DNA of 64,000 nt from Providencia sneebia DSM 19967 (lineage in GTDB: Bacteria; Pseudomonadota; Gammaproteobacteria; Enterobacterales; Enterobacteriaceae), in the NCBI RefSeq assembly GCF_000314895.2, contig NZ_CM001773.1, positions 3,152,227 through 3,216,226 of the forward strand, written 5' to 3'. The translations under genes were made by a program, and so were the position numbers. This document shows positions 61,172-64,000 of this stretch, piece after piece. The notes beneath the pieces are model-generated. The model had not been told where the DNA came from. It did not search any database and worked only from the letters and a program-made list of their open reading frames with translations. Every line of letters begins with the position of its first letter. The stretch's first letter is position 1.

Positions 61172-63511
61172 ATGAAAAAAATAAAATTACTAATTGCGCT
61201 ACTCGCTTTCTACACATTTATTACACAAGCAGAAACAGAAAACAAAATAGATATTATGACTGTTAAACCAACGACTGATAATACTGAAAGTTTTTCAGCC
61301 ATATTATTAAATAATAGAGAAAAAATTAAACACGATAAATTAAACCAAATAAAAACCAATACTATCGGGAATAGTGTATCCAAAATAGCAGGAATGCAAG
61401 CAGAGGGGTTTGGACCGAATGCCGCACGTCCGGTTATTCGTAGTATCTCTGGTAATCGTATTGGTTTACTAGTTAATAACTTGCCGATTAATGATGTTTC
61501 TTTTATTAGCGGAAATATGCCAATTCCAGTTGATATGAATTTAGTCAATGAAATATCGATTAGCAAAAATTCAGAGGCATTATTATATGGGGGCAGTGCC
61601 AGTGGCGGAACTGTCCATTTATGGGATGACCGAATAGTATCTATATTACCCGAAAAACCTATTTCTGGTCATGTTACTTTTAATGGCAGTACCAATAATG
61701 GTAATGGCGCATCAACCAATATTAAATTTAGCGATGATGAACATTGGGTATTTAATTTATCAGGAGCTAAGAAAAGAGTCTCTAAATATAAAATACCATC
61801 ACGTTCAAAAGCTGCCCCTTGTTATAATTTCAGTATGTTAAAAGATCATTTTGCTTTGCGTGACCAATGCCAAGTGGACATGAAAGTTTGGCACAGCCGT
61901 AATCCTGCGGCTTACCCTTATATCAGTGAGTTTTGGAAAAAGTATAAGGTTGAATATGAGCTGAGTGAAGATGATAAGTTTACGAATAACTCGCAAGATT
62001 ATTTTGCAGGTATTGGTTATGTAGATAATGAACCTAATAATGCCTATCAGCCTAATAGCCCTAAAACTATTGAACATGTTACAGATCCTAAAGAATATGT
62101 AAAAAGCCCAAACAAACAAATACCTAATAGTTTTTTGGATAGTCAAAGTGGTAATGCTTCGGCTTCCTATATTCATGAAGATGGTTATTTGGGAGTTTCT
62201 TTAACCGATTTTCAAACCACTTATGGGGTTCCGGGATATGCCTATTTAACGACTAAAACGACTAGAGAAATGTACAAACCAGTATCGGTAAGCAATAACA
62301 ACCGACGAATCGATTTACAAGCTAAACATTATCATCTTGGTAATTACTTTAGAGATACATCTATTTACTACGCATATTCTGACTCAGATGATAAAGAATT
62401 TGTCGGTACAATTGCCTCGTCAATATTTAAAACGAAAAGCCATCAATTAGCGTTGGAAACAGCTCATGTATCAATTTTAGATCGCATTAACGGCGCTGTT
62501 AGTGTCAATATGAATTACCGTGATTTAAAAACATCCGGCTATGACTCCTATTTACCGAGTGTGACAACCAAAGATTATGGGGTGTATTTACTTGAGTCAA
62601 TTTCATTTTCACCAATAGAGATCACTGGGGGAATAAGATCCGGTCATACAAGCCACAAATTAAATATTCCAGATAATTATAATAGTGGTCGCGGCCAAGG
62701 TTCCTCACTCAAAGATCGTGACTTTACGACCAGTGCTTATCATTTATCTTTCGCCTATACACCTGTTGATGAATGGACGGTTAAGATACAAAAAAGTGTT
62801 TCTAAAAGAGCGCCTGAAATTAATGAGTTATATACACATGGCCCCCACTATGCTTATTTAATCGAAGAGCAAGGAAATAGTAATTTTAAGAATGAAATAA
62901 GCAAAAGTATTGAATTATCGTGGCTATTAGAAATTGGTAATTTCACCAATAAAATAGCGTTATACCAAACTGATTATGACAATTTTAAACTAAGGCGCCT
63001 CACTGGTATTAGTCGCGGAGGTGTTTCTGTGATGGAATGGGATCAAACAAACCTTCAAACTAAAGGATTAGAATATGAATTTAAATACCTTTATGAATTA
63101 CCTACAGCAGGAAATCTAACCTTTACTTGGTTTGGCGATTTTGTCGAAAATCGTAGTAAGCAAGAAATATTTATTGCAGGTAATTATTTACCAAATCTTC
63201 CTAATGAAAAACACGGTGTTACACTCCATTATGAAAATGATGGTTTTACCGCTTTCACAAGTGCTATTTATTACAAAAAGCAAAAAGAAAGTGGCAAATT
63301 AATGTATGGTGGCGATATTATTTTCCCATCATACACCATGGTCGATGCGGGTATTGGTAAAAAATATCAGCTAAATAATCTCGATGTTACTGTTGATTTC
63401 ATGATAAATAACTTAACAGATATAGAAACCAGACCCGCCTCCTCACAGTTAAAATATTTAGCACCACTTCCAGGTCGCAATTACGGACTCAATTTACGGA
63501 TTGATTTTTAA
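61172..63511 (+). CDS. Second ZnuD-family TonB-dependent receptor (paralogue)
   Basis: 779 residues. Signal peptide (ending TQA-E), a plug matching its neighbour (FGPNAARPVIRSISGNRIGLLVNN, ISISKNSEALLYGGSASGGTVHLWDD) and a barrel ending LNLRIDF. It lacks the His-rich loop; instead the early barrel has an insertion with two cysteines about 17 residues apart (near 216 and 233) and many acidic residues. It lies 11 bp after the first receptor, so both should share the Zur-controlled promoter. It could take a different zinc form or another metal complex; this is not decidable from sequence. Confidence 0.88.
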   Translation: MKKIKLLIALLAFYTFITQAETENKIDIMTVKPTTDNTESFSAILLNNREKIKHDKLNQIKTNTIGNSVSKIAGMQAEGFGPNAARPVIRSISGNRIGLLVNNLPINDVSFISGNMPIPVDMNLVNEISISKNSEALLYGGSASGGTVHLWDDRIVSILPEKPISGHVTFNGSTNNGNGASTNIKFSDDEHWVFNLSGAKKRVSKYKIPSRSKAAPCYNFSMLKDHFALRDQCQVDMKVWHSRNPAAYPYISEFWKKYKVEYELSEDDKFTNNSQDYFAGIGYVDNEPNNAYQPNSPKTIEHVTDPKEYVKSPNKQIPNSFLDSQSGNASASYIHEDGYLGVSLTDFQTTYGVPGYAYLTTKTTREMYKPVSVSNNNRRIDLQAKHYHLGNYFRDTSIYYAYSDSDDKEFVGTIASSIFKTKSHQLALETAHVSILDRINGAVSVNMNYRDLKTSGYDSYLPSVTTKDYGVYLLESISFSPIEITGGIRSGHTSHKLNIPDNYNSGRGQGSSLKDRDFTTSAYHLSFAYTPVDEWTVKIQKSVSKRAPEINELYTHGPHYAYLIEEQGNSNFKNEISKSIELSWLLEIGNFTNKIALYQTDYDNFKLRRLTGISRGGVSVMEWDQTNLQTKGLEYEFKYLYELPTAGNLTFTWFGDFVENRSKQEIFIAGNYLPNLPNEKHGVTLHYENDGFTAFTSAIYYKKQKESGKLMYGGDIIFPSYTMVDAGIGKKYQLNNLDVTVDFMINNLTDIETRPASSQLKYLAPLPGRNYGLNLRIDF

Positions 63512-63529
63512 TATTGATACTTAAAAAGT

Positions 63530-63566
63530 AAATATCCTTCGGCATCGCTGGAGGATATTTATTAAT
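63530..63566 (+). terminator. Terminator of the zinc-receptor operon
   Basis: AAATATCCT (63530-63538) pairs with AGGATATTT (63552-63560), followed by ATTAAT, 19 bp after the stop codon. Confidence 0.75.
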
Positions 63567-63717
63567 CCAAGTGACTAAGTGCTACAAATATAGAAATGTT
63601 AATGACTGTAATAGCGTTAATGAAGTTATTAGCTTTAAAAGAAAGTAAATAAGGTCAAATCATTGGAGTAACTTTAATTGATACCTTCTACCAAATTCTC
63701 AAAGAGTTAATAGGAAA

Positions 63718-64000
63718 AGTTCAAGATGGGGATTTGTACATGGCACAGCGCTTCAAGAAATGGGCGGCAGGGAAAGCATAAAAATGGTAAGAAGAGATGC
63801 TTATCTTGCACCTAATCATTTAAGTGACCCCATGCAAAGCTACAAACGTTTGAACGGCACTTAGATGAAGTGAAAGTCACACTATTTGGTCCAAGGGTAG
63901 ATGGGAGCTATATTTTACGTATTGAAGGTAAACCCAATGGTCAATCACATAAAGTGAAAGGGCACGTTGAATTGAACGTCAAATCCGGTGATTTACATCG
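63718..64000 (+). pseudogene. Frameshifted coding fragment, family not recognised, running off the right edge
   Basis: One plus frame (63718-63864) reads protein-like text including HGTALQEMGGRESIKMVRRD, LAPNHLSDPMQSYKRL and then stops. The next frame (63849-64000) continues with FERHLDEVKVTLFGPRVDGS, ILRIEGKPNG and KGHVELNVKSG to the edge. The two join naturally near 63846, so a gene with a frameshift is likely. No start with a ribosome-binding site was found, and base composition is richer in G+C than the flank. Function unknown. Confidence 0.45.

Overview
The window is chromosomal DNA from an AT-rich member of the Enterobacterales, most likely Providencia or a close relative in the Morganellaceae. 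Many proteins align by eye with Escherichia coli proteins (SpeA, SpeB, MetK, Hcp, Hcr, UgpQ, CcmC-H, YeeE/YeeD, ClcA). The intergenic DNA is very AT-rich, and there are small MrpJ-type HTH regulators of the kind typical of Proteus and Providencia. Genus is an inference. No tRNA, rRNA, insertion sequence, integrase, prophage or CRISPR array was seen.

Layout, left to right. 1-3.2 kb: a TonB-dependent receptor running off the left edge, then a gene-poor stretch with a Fur-like box. 3.2-9.5 kb: acetoin reductase, speA-speB (arginine to putrescine) and divergent metK with MetJ-like boxes. 9.6-14.7 kb: secreted chitinase ChiA; a BigR-like ArsR regulator with a split YeeE/YedE transporter; sprT; and an MgtE-type Mg channel without the usual N domain, under an M-box riboswitch. 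15-19.7 kb: hcp-hcr (nitrosative stress; NsrR- and FNR-like sites) and clcA. 20-24 kb: a ferric-siderophore receptor followed by a Fes-like esterase with a signal peptide, then tehB. 25-31.6 kb: a periplasmic Ntn-hydrolase (penicillin V acylase type), an unknown anchored protein, yceJ-yceI, a glutathione transferase, an orphan mdcG and a FUSC-type membrane protein.

31.6-38.8 kb: a long AT-rich intergenic region, a small HTH protein, a glgC-glgP pair without glgA/B/X, and a Rob-like AraC regulator. 38.8-43.8 kb: a tightly overlapping cytochrome c maturation operon ccmCDEFGH with no ccmA or ccmB. 44-51.4 kb: a MrpJ-like regulator, ugpQ, a Ves/HutD protein, a thiosulfate uptake pair (tsuA-tsuB), marC and a solitary HicB-like protein. 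51.5-56.5 kb: a four-gene chaperone-usher fimbrial operon. 57.5 kb: a 25-residue ORF ending like MgtS, the Mg-stress small membrane protein. 58-63.6 kb: a small lipoprotein and two tandem ZnuD-like outer-membrane receptors behind a perfect 18-bp Zur-like palindrome. 63.7-64 kb: an unidentified, frameshifted coding fragment running off the right edge.

Metal acquisition and metal stress recur: iron (two receptors, one esterase, Fur-like boxes), zinc (Zur box, two receptors) and magnesium (M-box/MgtE, MgtS). Sulfur handling (two YeeE-family systems), nitrosative stress and surface adhesion complete the picture. I saw no single large undescribed system. The most unusual items are the tandem zinc receptors, the MgtS homologue and its tiny neighbours, the M-box/short MgtE unit, and the incomplete ccm and glg clusters.
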